Virus record (IMG/VR): IMGVR_UViG_3300042319_001320 | Coordinates: 1-25,271 of that record | Length of the DNA stretch: 25,271 nt | Direction: 5' to 3' (one strand) | DNA from: a virus | Part shown: piece by piece, positions 1-9,607 of the stretch | Numbering within the stretch: the stretch's first letter is position 1 | Layout: the number at the start of each line of letters is the position of its first letter | Translations under genes and position numbers: made by a program | The notes under the pieces: generated by a model | Seen by the model: the letters and a program-made list of their open reading frames with translations, nothing else | What the model was told of the DNA's origin: nothing | Database searches by the model: none

Positions 1-1
1 C

Positions 2-247
2 CATAAGGGGTATTGGACTAAACCAAACATCGTGGAGGCTTGGGGATTTGCCACCAAAATCGCCATTATCTTCCCTGGTCTGCTTCTTGGTCAACAGTGG
101 TGGTGGGTTTACATATTTGCCATCGCTTCCAGCATTGCCCTCATTTGGTCGTCCACGGAAAAGACCCTTCCAACAATCATTCTTTTCAATGTCGCGTGGG
201 TAATTCTGGCTAGTCTGTCTATCCTAAAACACTTCTGGTGGTTCTAG
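2..247 (+). CDS. Small multi-pass membrane protein, 5'-truncated by the window edge
   Basis: The frame is open from base 2 to the TAG at 245-247, so the gene very probably starts outside the window. A GTG at 32 is the first possible internal start, but the ten codons before it (HKGYWTKPNI) read smoothly into the protein, so I do not trust GTG as the real start. The visible 82 residues are strongly hydrophobic. There are two clear membrane segments, one beginning WWWVYIFAIASS and one LPTIILFNVAWVILA, and a possible third around IAIIFPGLLLG. I know similar short membrane proteins from phage structural regions only as hypothetical proteins. A holin is possible by size, but no endolysin lies nearby. 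It sits 34 bases upstream of the first fibre gene, on the same strand. Confidence 0.75.
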   Translation, partial: HKGYWTKPNIVEAWGFATKIAIIFPGLLLGQQWWWVYIFAIASSIALIWSSTEKTLPTIILFNVAWVILASLSILKHFWWF

Positions 248-281
248 GTCGCTAACTACCCATGGAGTAAACTAGGTAATC

Positions 282-1304
282 ATGGCTATTGATTTCCCAA
301 ACGCACCATCTCCGGGAGCGTCTTTTACCGCGAACTCCAAGACGTGGACATTCACTGGAGGTAAATGGGTTCTTAACGTCAGTACAGTAGGCGTTGTTGG
401 CCCGACAGGTCCAATAGGAGCAACAGGGCCTGCAGGGGGTCCCACTGGGCCTACTGGTATAACTGGACCAACAGGTTTGACTGGGGCAACAGGGCCAACA
501 GGAATTACCGGACCAACTGGTGTTACTGGACCAACAGGGATAGCTGGGCCCACTGGTCTGACAGGTCCGACTGGTCCGACTGGCTTAACGGGAGCCACGG
601 GTCCTGCGGGAGGACCGACCGGTGTAACAGGCCCACAAGGTGTCTCTGGTGTTAGTGGCGTGCCTGGGGTTAGCGGAGTGCCTGGGGTCAGTGCTGTGGA
701 CCCCAAAATTTATGTTACAAAGTACACAACAAACGGAAGCGGAACATGGACTTGTCCTGCTGGTGTCACACAAATAAAATTGACACTTATTGGTGCAGGC
801 GGGGGAGGGGGATTTGCCACAGCAACGGCAACCTCTAATGGGCAATCAAGCGTTGCTTCCCTTACAGGCTACGAAGATGGTGGCTCAACGACCTTTGTTG
901 TTGGCGGCACTACATATACGGCTCTTGGTGGGGTAATGGGGGCAATTGACACCACTACTGCTCCTGGTGGCTCTTTTGGAACTAAACTTGCAGGAAGTTC
1001 TAGCACTCAAACAGGTTCTTGGACCGCAGAAAATAGATACCCTGGCTCTGGGGGTGTTGGGGGCTGGGCAACTGCTTCAGCGAATGCAGCCGTGGAGCAG
1101 GAATTTGGTGACTATGTAAGCGTGGTGGTTACTGCAAAGGCGTATGCAGGTCGTGGGCAAGATGGAGTAACGGAAGTTTTTCAAGTAACCACTGTTCCAT
1201 CTACTGTCTACTCGTTTAATGTAGGCATGGCTAACGGCTACACAGGAACTACCCCTGCAAAAATGGGTTCAAATGGCGCTGTCATTATTGAGTATGTAGT
1301 TTAA
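282..1304 (+). CDS. Collagen-like tail fibre with glycine-rich C-terminal tip
   Basis: A 340-residue putative adhesin with three parts. Residues 1-34 form a short module (MAIDFP, then KTWTF and GKWVLNVS) almost repeated in the collar fibre at 1672. Residues about 40-137 are Gly-X-Y collagen repeats, mostly GPT, GVT, GLT and GAT, expected to form a trimeric rod. Residues about 143-340 form a glycine-rich domain that opens with [20 protein letters not shown] and ends [10 protein letters not shown], the pattern of glycine-rich phage receptor-binding tips. The reading frame is ATG-initiated, with GGAG about 16 bases upstream. Inference: the N-terminus docks on the baseplate or another fibre, collagen forms the shaft, and the tip binds the host. 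The Gly-X-Y register breaks twice at PAGGPTG. A proline-rich open frame on the opposite strand is only the reverse complement of the repeats. Confidence 0.88.
   Translation: MAIDFPNAPSPGASFTANSKTWTFTGGKWVLNVSTVGVVGPTGPIGATGPAGGPTGPTGITGPTGLTGATGPTGITGPTGVTGPTGIAGPTGLTGPTGPTGLTGATGPAGGPTGVTGPQGVSGVSGVPGVSGVPGVSAVDPKIYVTKYTTNGSGTWTCPAGVTQIKLTLIGAGGGGGFATATATSNGQSSVASLTGYEDGGSTTFVVGGTTYTALGGVMGAIDTTTAPGGSFGTKLAGSSSTQTGSWTAENRYPGSGGVGGWATASANAAVEQEFGDYVSVVVTAKAYAGRGQDGVTEVFQVTTVPSTVYSFNVGMANGYTGTTPAKMGSNGAVIIEYVV
399..692 (+). repeat. Gly-X-Y collagen repeat tract, locus 1
   Basis: About 32 nine-base units encode Gly-X-Y triplets inside the fibre gene at 282. The Y position is mostly Thr; the X position is Pro, Ala, Val, Leu or Ile. 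Register interruptions occur at PAGGPTG near residues 49-55 and 108-114, and the last part changes to [10 protein letters not shown]. The units are similar but not identical, so this is coding repetition rather than simple satellite DNA. Confidence 0.9.
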
Positions 1305-1313
1305 GGAGACATT

Positions 1314-1580
1314 ATGGAATACACATATGAAGTAGACGACAAAAATGAAGCAACCATTACATGGACTGGGGAAATTAATGGTTCTTCTTTTTCTCGCACA
1401 ATAAGTCAATTTAACTTCCCCCATAACTGGATGCCGTGGACAAAAGAAGACGCTGAACAATGGGCTGAAGAAACCATTCAGGCAATAAAGGACAACGGGG
1501 ATGCTTATGACGCTCCCGTGTATGACCAAAATGAGCAGAGAGCAGCATACCTAGCTGCTAAAGCAGCGTTGGAAGCGTAA
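1314..1580 (+). CDS. Hypothetical 88-aa protein in the fibre cluster
   Basis: An acidic 88-residue protein with a strong ribosome site (AAGGAGAC, four bases before the ATG) and a 9-base gap from the preceding fibre gene, so they are probably co-expressed. The first half looks beta-rich (ATITWTGEINGSSFSRTI). The second half holds an aromatic motif, NWMPWTKEDAEQWAEE, followed by an alanine-rich helix at the C-terminus. I do not recognise a named family. Small proteins directly after a fibre gene are often fibre assembly factors or accessory virion proteins, so a chaperone role for the collagen-like fibre is a reasonable guess from position only. No membrane segment or signal peptide is visible. 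Confidence 0.75.
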   Translation: MEYTYEVDDKNEATITWTGEINGSSFSRTISQFNFPHNWMPWTKEDAEQWAEETIQAIKDNGDAYDAPVYDQNEQRAAYLAAKAALEA

Positions 1581-1606
1581 CGACCATAGTTTTTGATTTC
1601 TTCAAT

Positions 1607-1622
1607 TGGCATTATATTGCCA
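1607..1622 (+). terminator. Short hairpin in the 91-bp gap, possible weak terminator or attenuator
   Basis: TGGCA (1607-1611) and TGCCA (1618-1622) form a perfect 5-bp stem around a TTATAT loop, followed by a mixed CCTTGTTTCTT rather than a true T-run. It sits between the 88-aa gene and the collar fibre, the longest gap in the window. The stem is short and could arise by chance. Confidence 0.2.
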
Positions 1623-1658
1623 CCTTGTTTCTTATGGTTCCCCTTAATCAGTTCAGGG

Positions 1659-1664
1659 TATAAT
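1659..1664 (+). promoter_or_regulatory. -10 element (TATAAT) for a likely leaderless collar-fibre transcript
   Basis: A perfect TATAAT lies 7 bases before the ATG at 1672, which puts the expected transcription start at or within a base of the A of ATG. No usable Shine-Dalgarno is present (only AGG one base from the ATG), whereas most neighbouring genes have one. The 91-base gap upstream also suggests an independent transcription unit. No convincing -35 box is visible. The pattern matches leaderless actinobacterial genes. Confidence 0.45.
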
Positions 1665-1671
1665 TGCAGGC

Positions 1672-3789
<2,118 letters not shown>

Positions 3790-3792
3790 GTC

Positions 3793-5055
3793 GTGACCAC
3801 AAAGGAATATCTCCGTACGGCTTTACAGCCCTATAAGTCCACAAAACTTATTGATATCCCCATGCCCAACGCCCCCACTTCTGGAGGCAGCGTTGAAGGT
3901 GACCAACACTTTCCTTCTGTAAAAGACTTTGCTGAGTACATTCTCAAATTTGGAATTGCAGGAAAACAAGCACCAACTGGGAACCTTTGGATTAACGGAG
4001 CAAACCTTGGGGCATATGAGTACTACTACTCTGCATCTTCTCTTTCTATTACAACAATGGAAACATCAGGAGTTAATACATATTCCTCTACAGATAGAAG
4101 TAAATGTTTTTTCTTGGTTGTTAATGGTGATATCTCACTGTCTCCTGGTTTGTATTTTTATACAGGTTCTTTAAATGCGGATATTGTAGGAAAAAAACTA
4201 ACTTGTATTTACGCTAACGGGAACATATCAAATGGTTCGCTTGTTTCTGGTGGCGGTATTGCAGGGTTTTATTTTCACGGAAGTAACTCCACCGACCAGC
4301 CTGCGGAAGACATAACTATCATATCTTCTCCTGCGGGAGCGTATTATTATCCAAGAATTGCAAAGACAGGAGACGCTACTTATGCACAGGCTCAGTACAT
4401 AGTGTCTTCTGCGTATTCCAGTACTGAAGGCACTCAACCACCTTCTAAGAGGTCCCCGTCAGCGGACGGAAAGATGTTTTTTGGCAATGGAGGCTCAGGG
4501 ATGAGTGCATCGGAAAATTCAGTTGGAGGGATTGGTTCTGCAGGGTTTAGGGCAACTGCATGGGGAGGCGGAGGCGGTGGCGGTGGGTCTTACTCAGTTA
4601 TCCATACTTATCAAAACAGCGGGGTAGGGGTTGCTGGTTCTCATGGAGAGTCAGCAGAAAACCCAAACGGGAAAGTTGGAACAACAATTACCGTTACTGG
4701 AGGTGGAGGAATGCCTCAAGGTAATTCACTAGACATTTCGCCTACTAGGATTTATGGTTATTCTTTAGTGTCGCGCGTCGGCGGGTCAGGAATTGTGTTT
4801 GCAAGAGGAGCAATCGCAAATATTTATTTTAGCGCGACTGGCGGTCGCGCGCCAGATAATAATAATTACAACAATGCACCGCAATTTGTCGGCAGCGGTG
4901 GTAGCGGCGGCGGTTTAATTTTTTATATGGCGCAAAGTGTTGTGTCGTCTAATGCAAATACCGACCCAGGCTCTGGTAGTACTGTTAACAGCATTCTTTC
5001 AGGCGGAAATGGTGCTCAAGGCGCAGTTATTGGTTTTGAAGAAGCGTATTTTTAA
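3793..5055 (+). CDS. Glycine-rich tail fibre / receptor-binding protein
   Basis: A 420-residue protein starting with GTG 3 bases after the previous stop, so it is probably translated by coupling. Residues 1-60 form an N-terminal region (MTTKEYLRTALQPYKSTKLI, then a conserved-looking PSVKDFAEYILKFG helix) that could attach to the virion. Residues about 70-180 look beta-rich. From about residue 220 the chain is very glycine-rich, with AWGGGGGGGGSYSV, VTGGGGMPQG, RVGGSGIVFARGA and GSGGSGGGLIF, ending GAQGAVIGFEEAYF. Glycine-rich sandwich tips of this kind are known receptor-binding regions of phage fibres; the assignment here is by composition. It shares the style, but not the N-terminal module, of the fibre at 282. 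Its stop overlaps the start of the next gene (TAATG). Confidence 0.8.
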   Translation: MTTKEYLRTALQPYKSTKLIDIPMPNAPTSGGSVEGDQHFPSVKDFAEYILKFGIAGKQAPTGNLWINGANLGAYEYYYSASSLSITTMETSGVNTYSSTDRSKCFFLVVNGDISLSPGLYFYTGSLNADIVGKKLTCIYANGNISNGSLVSGGGIAGFYFHGSNSTDQPAEDITIISSPAGAYYYPRIAKTGDATYAQAQYIVSSAYSSTEGTQPPSKRSPSADGKMFFGNGGSGMSASENSVGGIGSAGFRATAWGGGGGGGGSYSVIHTYQNSGVGVAGSHGESAENPNGKVGTTITVTGGGGMPQGNSLDISPTRIYGYSLVSRVGGSGIVFARGAIANIYFSATGGRAPDNNNYNNAPQFVGSGGSGGGLIFYMAQSVVSSNANTDPGSGSTVNSILSGGNGAQGAVIGFEEAYF

Positions 5056-5750
5056 TGAATACAAACATTAAATTTTATGTTTCTAAGTTTTTGCCGTATT
5101 TGTCTATACACAATGACGGAGTGTTTGCAATAGTTGCAGCAAAACTCATCAACGACTCGGAAGCATCGGATAGGTGCGATTTTAATAACTGGGGTCCGAT
5201 TGCTCCAAGAAATAACGAAACGGATTTAAACAAATCTATGGGAACGGTTCTATTTTCGTCTCTTGACGAAATAGACAAGTTTGAAATTCTTTACTCTCTC
5301 CCACCTCATGGCTACATCATTTATTTGAAACTCAAAGACGATGAAGTGAATCAGCAAATCAAATCTCAAGCACTGCCTTTTGGAGCAAACTCATTTGGTG
5401 AATTAATTAGGCTTATGGTTGAATGGTCAATAGTGGCTAAAGAGCCGTTCAACAACTTGGATAAGTGCAGTGAAATTTCTACCGCCCTTTTAGAAGACAT
5501 GAATATGCCCGAAGAACTAATTCAGCACATTCTTAACGCGTATCCTCCAATGCAAATTTCTAAGTACTTGACGGGCGACACAAAAGCGCAACTCCAGAAC
5601 GAAGACGCCTTCTTGATTGACGAATCCTTACAGGATTGGCTTATCTCACAAGCCGTCCCTGATGATTTTGTGGAACTAAATGGGGAGAGAATTTCTATTG
5701 ACGACCCTAGGATTTTTCATTCTCTCTCATTGCGGGATACTGATAAATAA
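5055..5750 (+). CDS. Unrecognised 231-aa protein coupled to the glycine-rich fibre
   Basis: An acidic, apparently soluble protein whose ATG overlaps the stop of the fibre gene (TAATG), which implies translational coupling and a matched amount of product. I recognise no domain. Visible traits are a region containing FNNWGPIAPRNNETD, a predicted helix with GELIRLMVEWSIVAK, and two further helices with EELIQHILNAYPPMQISKYL and DESLQDWLISQAVPDDFVEL. It has only two Cys and no repeats, so it does not look like a fibre itself. Coupling to a fibre gene suggests a fibre-specific chaperone or connector, but this rests only on position. The glycosyltransferase gene follows after 15 bases. Confidence 0.75.
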   Translation: MNTNIKFYVSKFLPYLSIHNDGVFAIVAAKLINDSEASDRCDFNNWGPIAPRNNETDLNKSMGTVLFSSLDEIDKFEILYSLPPHGYIIYLKLKDDEVNQQIKSQALPFGANSFGELIRLMVEWSIVAKEPFNNLDKCSEISTALLEDMNMPEELIQHILNAYPPMQISKYLTGDTKAQLQNEDAFLIDESLQDWLISQAVPDDFVELNGERISIDDPRIFHSLSLRDTDK

Positions 5751-5753
5751 GAG

Positions 5754-5759
5754 TAGTAT
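5754..5759 (+). promoter_or_regulatory. -10-like hexamer (TAGTAT) before the glycosyltransferase
   Basis: TAGTAT ends 6 bases before the ATG at 5766. No clear Shine-Dalgarno precedes this ATG. The spacing is nearly that of TATAAT at 1659, so a leaderless start is possible. The match to TATAAT is 4 of 6 with no -35 box, so read-through from the upstream genes is an alternative. Confidence 0.28.
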
Positions 5760-5765
5760 TTCTGC

Positions 5766-6824
5766 ATGAGATTTCATGTAGTTTCCCTTCCTCACACAAA
5801 CACGACTGAAGACTTCACGGCATGTGCCTATACGGAGAAAGTCCGTAAGTTCTGCATCATGATGAAAGACCTCGGGCATACCGTGTTTCTGTATGGCGGC
5901 GAGTTCAACGAAGCCCCCTGTGACGAGCACATCACCTGTATTACCGAAGAACAGCGTCTAGAAGCCGTAGGACCGAATCATTACTCGGCTGCGTCGTTTG
6001 ACTGGAACCTCCCACATTGGGTTGAGTTTAATGGCAACGTAGTCAAAGGCATTCAAGAGCGCCTGGAGCACAAAGACTTTATTTGCCTTATTGCTGGTTT
6101 TGCATCCAAGCCAATAGCCGATGCTTTTCCTGACGAACTAAGCGTGGAGTTCGGAATTGGTTATGGCGGGTCGTTCGCTCCATTCAAGGTCTTTGAGTCC
6201 TATGCGTGGATGCACTCCTGCTACGGGTCGAAAGTGACCGACCCCCATGCCCTTGATGGAAAGTTCTACGACACGGTAATCCCAAGTTATATTGATATTC
6301 AAGACTTCCCTTTACAGGAAACGCCAGATGACTACTATTTGTTCATAGGACGCCTTATTGAGCGCAAGGGCTATCAGATTGCAGTTGACACCTGTAAGGC
6401 CCTAGGAAAGCGTCTGGTGGTCGCTGGACAGGGTTCTGCGCCCAACTATGGGGAGTATGTTGGAGTTGTAGGGACAGAAGAGCGAGCCAAGCTAATGGGT
6501 GGTGCAATTGCCACATTTACGCCAACTATTTACGTCGAGCCTTTTGGAACCGTAGCTATCGAAGCGATGGCCTGTGGGTCTCCAATTATCTCTACAGACT
6601 GGGGTGCTTTCACTGAAACAGTCATCGACGGAGTGACCGGATTTCGCTGTCACACGATGCAAGAGTTCGCTGACGCAACTGAGGACGTCAAGACTCTTGA
6701 TAGAGCGGCGATTAGTAAATACTCAAAAGACCGCTACGGATTAGACACCGTGGGAAAGATGTACGAGAAGTATTTTACTCGTTTGCAGGGTCTATGGGGA
6801 AAAGGTTTCTACGAGCTTTCGTAG
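5766..6824 (+). CDS. GT-B glycosyltransferase, family 4 / group 1 type
   Basis: A 352-residue glycosyltransferase predicted to move a sugar from a nucleotide-sugar donor to an acceptor in the host cytoplasm. The C-terminal domain is diagnostic. YLFIGRLIERKG (about residues 191-202) is the usual entry strand and loop, VVAGQG follows, and the E-x7-E motif lies in EPFGTVAIEAMACGSP with Glu258 and Glu266, which bind the donor in this family. The N-terminal domain is compact, with HVVSLPHTNTTEDFTACAYT at the usual acceptor-side start. No membrane segment is visible. It closes the plus-strand adhesin cluster. Possible acceptors are Thr residues of the collagen-like fibres, other virion proteins, or a host surface glycan; the sequence does not decide. 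The last codons lie in a hairpin at 6801-6829. Confidence 0.9.
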   Translation: MRFHVVSLPHTNTTEDFTACAYTEKVRKFCIMMKDLGHTVFLYGGEFNEAPCDEHITCITEEQRLEAVGPNHYSAASFDWNLPHWVEFNGNVVKGIQERLEHKDFICLIAGFASKPIADAFPDELSVEFGIGYGGSFAPFKVFESYAWMHSCYGSKVTDPHALDGKFYDTVIPSYIDIQDFPLQETPDDYYLFIGRLIERKGYQIAVDTCKALGKRLVVAGQGSAPNYGEYVGVVGTEERAKLMGGAIATFTPTIYVEPFGTVAIEAMACGSPIISTDWGAFTETVIDGVTGFRCHTMQEFADATEDVKTLDRAAISKYSKDRYGLDTVGKMYEKYFTRLQGLWGKGFYELS

Positions 6825-6829
6825 CCTTT
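6801..6829. terminator. Hairpin at the convergent gene junction, possible bidirectional terminator
   Basis: CTACGA (6809-6814) pairs with TCGTAG (6819-6824) around a GCTT loop. Outside it AAAGG (6801-6805) pairs with CCTTT (6825-6829), leaving a three-base bulge (TTT) on one side. The structure overlaps the glycosyltransferase stop and lies just beyond the stop of the opposing gene at 6833. No long T-run follows on either strand, so termination efficiency is doubtful. Confidence 0.35.
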
Positions 6830-6832
6830 AAA

Positions 6833-7057
6833 TCACCATTTGTTAACAGGACACTCAGCGTGAGCCAGTTTTGTTTTTATCTGCATGAAGCATCCACACT
6901 TAATGCATTGTTTTGTTATCGCTAAAAAATGAGGGCACTCAGTACAGATTGAGTATCTGCGCGTAGTCTCTTCTTCCGAAGAGTATTCAGTACTTTTACG
7001 AAAAAAATCAAGAGGACTTGCTTTACGTTCTGAATTTTTTCCCGTTTTGTCTCTCAT
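6833..7057 (-). CDS. Small Cys-rich, zinc-ribbon-like protein
   Basis: A 74-residue basic protein. The N-terminal half is charged and probably disordered (RDKTGKNSERKASPLDFFRK). The C-terminal half has six Cys at residues 38, 41, 51, 54, 56 and 69 in the pattern CTECPHF...CIKCGCFMQIKTKL...CPVNKW, which looks like a small metal-binding ribbon. Proteins with this C-terminal pattern recur in tailed-phage genomes as hypothetical proteins; I know no proven role. It is the last gene of the minus-strand tail unit, 11 bases after the Fn3 protein, and its stop lies 8 bases from the opposing glycosyltransferase stop. A DNA- or RNA-binding or regulatory role is possible but unsupported. Confidence 0.8.
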   Translation of the reverse strand: MRDKTGKNSERKASPLDFFRKSTEYSSEEETTRRYSICTECPHFLAITKQCIKCGCFMQIKTKLAHAECPVNKW

Positions 7058-7068
7058 GGCCTAATTTT

Positions 7069-8940
7069 CTATATTCCGTGTTTCCACTCAGTACCATCCC
7101 ACATGCGAGCCTGTGCGTCAACCCATGTGGTGCCATCCCATATTTTAGGCAACGTGGTTACCCATGAGGTGCCGTTCCATACCTTTGCCACGCCACCGAG
7201 AGATTTTATAGTTAAAGAAGCTTGAGTTCCTTCTCCAGCAGCGTTAACCGCGGTGACAGTGTATGAATAATCCGTATACGGAGATAGTCCAGTATGCGTG
7301 TATGACGTAGCAGTGCTGTTTTGTAAAACAGTAGAGCCGTTTCTTAATACGTAAGCACTAACTGCGTTTCCACCATTGCTGGATGGTGCTCCCCAAGATA
7401 AACCAATTTGGGCAAAGGTGGCATTGTTGCCTGCAAAAGATGTCGGTGCGCTAGGTGTTGTTCGAGGAGTGCTTGTTGCACTGGCCGAAGTTCCTCCACC
7501 TGCAGCGTTGACTGCGCGAACATAGATGGTAATAGCAGTTCCGTTTGTCCCAGAAATTGGGAAAGGATTGGAAGGAGTTGCAGTCCATGTAGAGTCGTTG
7601 GTTGAATATTGATAGGAAGATACAGCGTTGCCACCGTTAGACGAAGGTGCTCCAAAACCTATAGATACCGAACCGTTGCTAGGTGTTGAAGTTACGTTCG
7701 TTGGTGCGCCTGGAGTAGTTCGGGGAGTACTGGCTGTGCTCGCTGAAGTTCCACCACCGGCGGCGTTAACTGCTCTTACGTAGATAGTAATTGCGGTTCC
7801 GTTAGTGCCATTAATTGTAAACGGATTAGATGGCGTTGCTACCCAACTGGAGTTATCAGTTGAGTACTGATAAGAGGATACTGCGTTTCCGCCATCAGAA
7901 GATGGGGCTCCATAAGTGACGGTTATTGAGCCGTTGTTTGGGGTTGAAGAAACACTGGGGGCACCGGGGGTTGTGCGAGGCGTGCTGGTGGTTACTACTG
8001 AAGATGCTCCACCACCAGCAGCGTTTACGGCACGAACATAGGCATTTATCGCTGTTCCGTTGGCACCAGAAAGAGTGAAAGGGTTAGAGGGCGTAGCGGT
8101 CCATCCGCTAGTACCGTTTAGTGAGTATTCGTAGGAATCAATACTTTCTCCACCGTCAGACCCAGGAGCTCCGTAACTGACAGATATTGAGCCGTTATTT
8201 GGGGTTGAAGAAATACTTGGGGCACCCGGTGTGGTACGAGGCGTATTCGATGTAGAGGTTCCGCTACTGACTCCGTATGCGTTACGGGCACGAATGTAAT
8301 AAGTATAAGATGTGCCGTTTGAAAGACCCGTAAAAACAACAGGGTTAGTAGTTGCCGTTTGATAATAAACATCATTATCTGAGTATTCGTACGAAAGAGG
8401 GGCATAACCATCAAAGCCAGGTGCTGTGTAACTGACAGACACGGAGCCGTTCCCAGGAGAAGACGTAACCCCAGGAGCACCCGGTGTCGTTCCTGGCCTT
8501 GCAGGAATTGCGATGCTTCGACTATGACTAGGGGCTATGCCTGGGGCAGCGTCAACACCGCTAACCGATGCGCCAACCGTATGCGACCCTGGACTGGTAT
8601 GAAAGGCATGTGCTAGCGGATGGACTGGATAGGTGTATGTGTAGCTTCTTGTAAACCTCCATTTAGCGGCATCTGGAGCTGTGGTGTCTGAACCTGTAGT
8701 GTTTGAGTACGTCGTTGCATCGTTAGTGTTGACACCCGAGAAAGTCATGGTCTGAGTGTCGTTCATCCTGAAACGGTTTTGTGTCCAGAAGTTTGTCCGC
8801 AGGACTACCGTCGTGCCGCCATGGGTAGGGGTGTCCCACTCGAAATCAATACCAACACGCAAGCCTTGCGTGGATGCGTTCCCTGTATAATCCCAGTCAC
8901 CCCACGTACCACCAAAAACGGTTGTTGATGGTACTGCCAT
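7069..8940 (-). CDS. Tail protein with five fibronectin type III domains
   Basis: A 623-residue virion-type protein. Residues 1-150 form a beta-rich head (FGGTWGDWDY, RVGIDFEWDTP, TTVVLRTNFWTQNRF) with no family I can name. Residues 151-235, 236-322, 323-407, 408-493 and 494-581 are five Fn3 domains, each beginning near TTPGAP and carrying the YxYS and YVRAVNAAGGG signatures. Domains 3 and 4 are very alike. The end (586-623) holds three short copies of a W-x-G-T-x-W unit (VWNGTSW, IWDGTTW, MWDGTEW). Phage Fn3 domains are usually taken as weak carbohydrate or cell-surface binders displayed on tails. It has an AGGAC ribosome site and starts one base after the stop of the small fibre gene, so both are probably made together. 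Confidence 0.88.
   Translation of the reverse strand: MAVPSTTVFGGTWGDWDYTGNASTQGLRVGIDFEWDTPTHGGTTVVLRTNFWTQNRFRMNDTQTMTFSGVNTNDATTYSNTTGSDTTAPDAAKWRFTRSYTYTYPVHPLAHAFHTSPGSHTVGASVSGVDAAPGIAPSHSRSIAIPARPGTTPGAPGVTSSPGNGSVSVSYTAPGFDGYAPLSYEYSDNDVYYQTATTNPVVFTGLSNGTSYTYYIRARNAYGVSSGTSTSNTPRTTPGAPSISSTPNNGSISVSYGAPGSDGGESIDSYEYSLNGTSGWTATPSNPFTLSGANGTAINAYVRAVNAAGGGASSVVTTSTPRTTPGAPSVSSTPNNGSITVTYGAPSSDGGNAVSSYQYSTDNSSWVATPSNPFTINGTNGTAITIYVRAVNAAGGGTSASTASTPRTTPGAPTNVTSTPSNGSVSIGFGAPSSNGGNAVSSYQYSTNDSTWTATPSNPFPISGTNGTAITIYVRAVNAAGGGTSASATSTPRTTPSAPTSFAGNNATFAQIGLSWGAPSSNGGNAVSAYVLRNGSTVLQNSTATSYTHTGLSPYTDYSYTVTAVNAAGEGTQASLTIKSLGGVAKVWNGTSWVTTLPKIWDGTTWVDAQARMWDGTEWKHGI
7198..8490 (-). repeat. 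Array of five Fn3-coding repeats
   Basis: Five units of about 255-264 bases encode consecutive Fn3 domains. The central three (7462-8235) are the most alike, sharing ATPSNPF and YVRAVNAAGGG blocks. Units 3 and 4 differ at few residues, which points to recent duplication or gene conversion. Outer units 1 and 5 have diverged most. Confidence 0.85.
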
Positions 8941-8941
8941 A

Positions 8942-9568
8942 TTAGAGTCCTACTACCTGGAACCAAATATCACCGGTGGCAAGGGCTGTTGGGGTTGCGT
9001 TCTGCACAAATACAGTTCGGTTATTAATCTTCGCAGCATTGGTTGCTGTTCCTGTAAGGCTGGCTGTTATCGTTCCTGCTGAAAAATTACCAGAAGCGTC
9101 ACGAGCAACAATCGTGCTGTTTCCGCTATTTGCTGTTGCGGTGGTAGCGGAGTTGGAAACTTTACCAGCCGTGGAAATTGTAGCAAGTTTGGTATCAACA
9201 ATTCCTGCGGCTGAGTTAATGTCCACATTCATAATAGTGTCATTTGCTATTTTGGCCGACGTAACAAAGCCGTCAGGAATAGTGAACTGGTCTGAGTCTT
9301 GCCATGCGCTTCCGTCGTAGTACTGAACGGTTCGAACGGGGAATCCTGGCGTGCTTCCCGGACCTTCTAAAAGGAAACACATTCTTCCAGGAGCCAATGC
9401 TGGTAATCCGGACCCTCCTAGAGATACTGGTATTCCGTCTCCAAATGCGCCATCTCGTTCTTCATCGTCTAGGAAACGACAAACGGCCTGGTCCATTAAA
9501 TACTGGTTCACATCTGAAGCCGTAGCTATTTCACCAGATAAAAAAAGCTTTACTCCCTGTCCGGCCAT
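8942..9568 (-). CDS. Small tail fibre protein
   Basis: A 208-residue fibre-type protein with a strong ribosome site (AGGAG, seven bases before the ATG). Residues 1-90 form a head region with MAGQGVKLFLSGEIATASDV. Then comes VQYYDGSAWQDSD, the aromatic module seen in other fibres here. Residues about 99-170 carry shaft motifs (DGFVTSAKIANDTIMNVDIN, then the GNFSAGTITASLTGTATNA repeat) common in phage fibre shafts. The C-terminus reads RTVFVQNATPTALATGDIWF, a frequent virion-protein ending. It probably forms a trimeric baseplate fibre. It lies directly after the gpI-like gene, where fibre genes usually sit in P2-type tails. Confidence 0.82.
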   Translation of the reverse strand: MAGQGVKLFLSGEIATASDVNQYLMDQAVCRFLDDEERDGAFGDGIPVSLGGSGLPALAPGRMCFLLEGPGSTPGFPVRTVQYYDGSAWQDSDQFTIPDGFVTSAKIANDTIMNVDINSAAGIVDTKLATISTAGKVSNSATTATANSGNSTIVARDASGNFSAGTITASLTGTATNAAKINNRTVFVQNATPTALATGDIWFQVVGL

Positions 9569-9607
9569 TATTTTTCTCCTAAATCGTTCATAGATGAGTG
9601 TATCATT

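Noticed and set aside
2-247. Holin for the small membrane protein
   Set aside because: Size and hydrophobicity would allow it, but there is no endolysin next to it and no positive family signature.
399-692. CRISPR-like array
   Set aside because: The regular repeats are 9-base coding units in frame with a fibre gene, not direct repeats separated by unique spacers.
272-706. Proline-rich 144-residue open frame opposite the collagen tract of the fibre at 282
   Set aside because: It is the reverse complement of Gly-Pro-Thr-type codons, which necessarily reads as GPV/PVG repeats. The same applies to the frames opposite the collagen tracts at 3027-3512 and 13707-14078.
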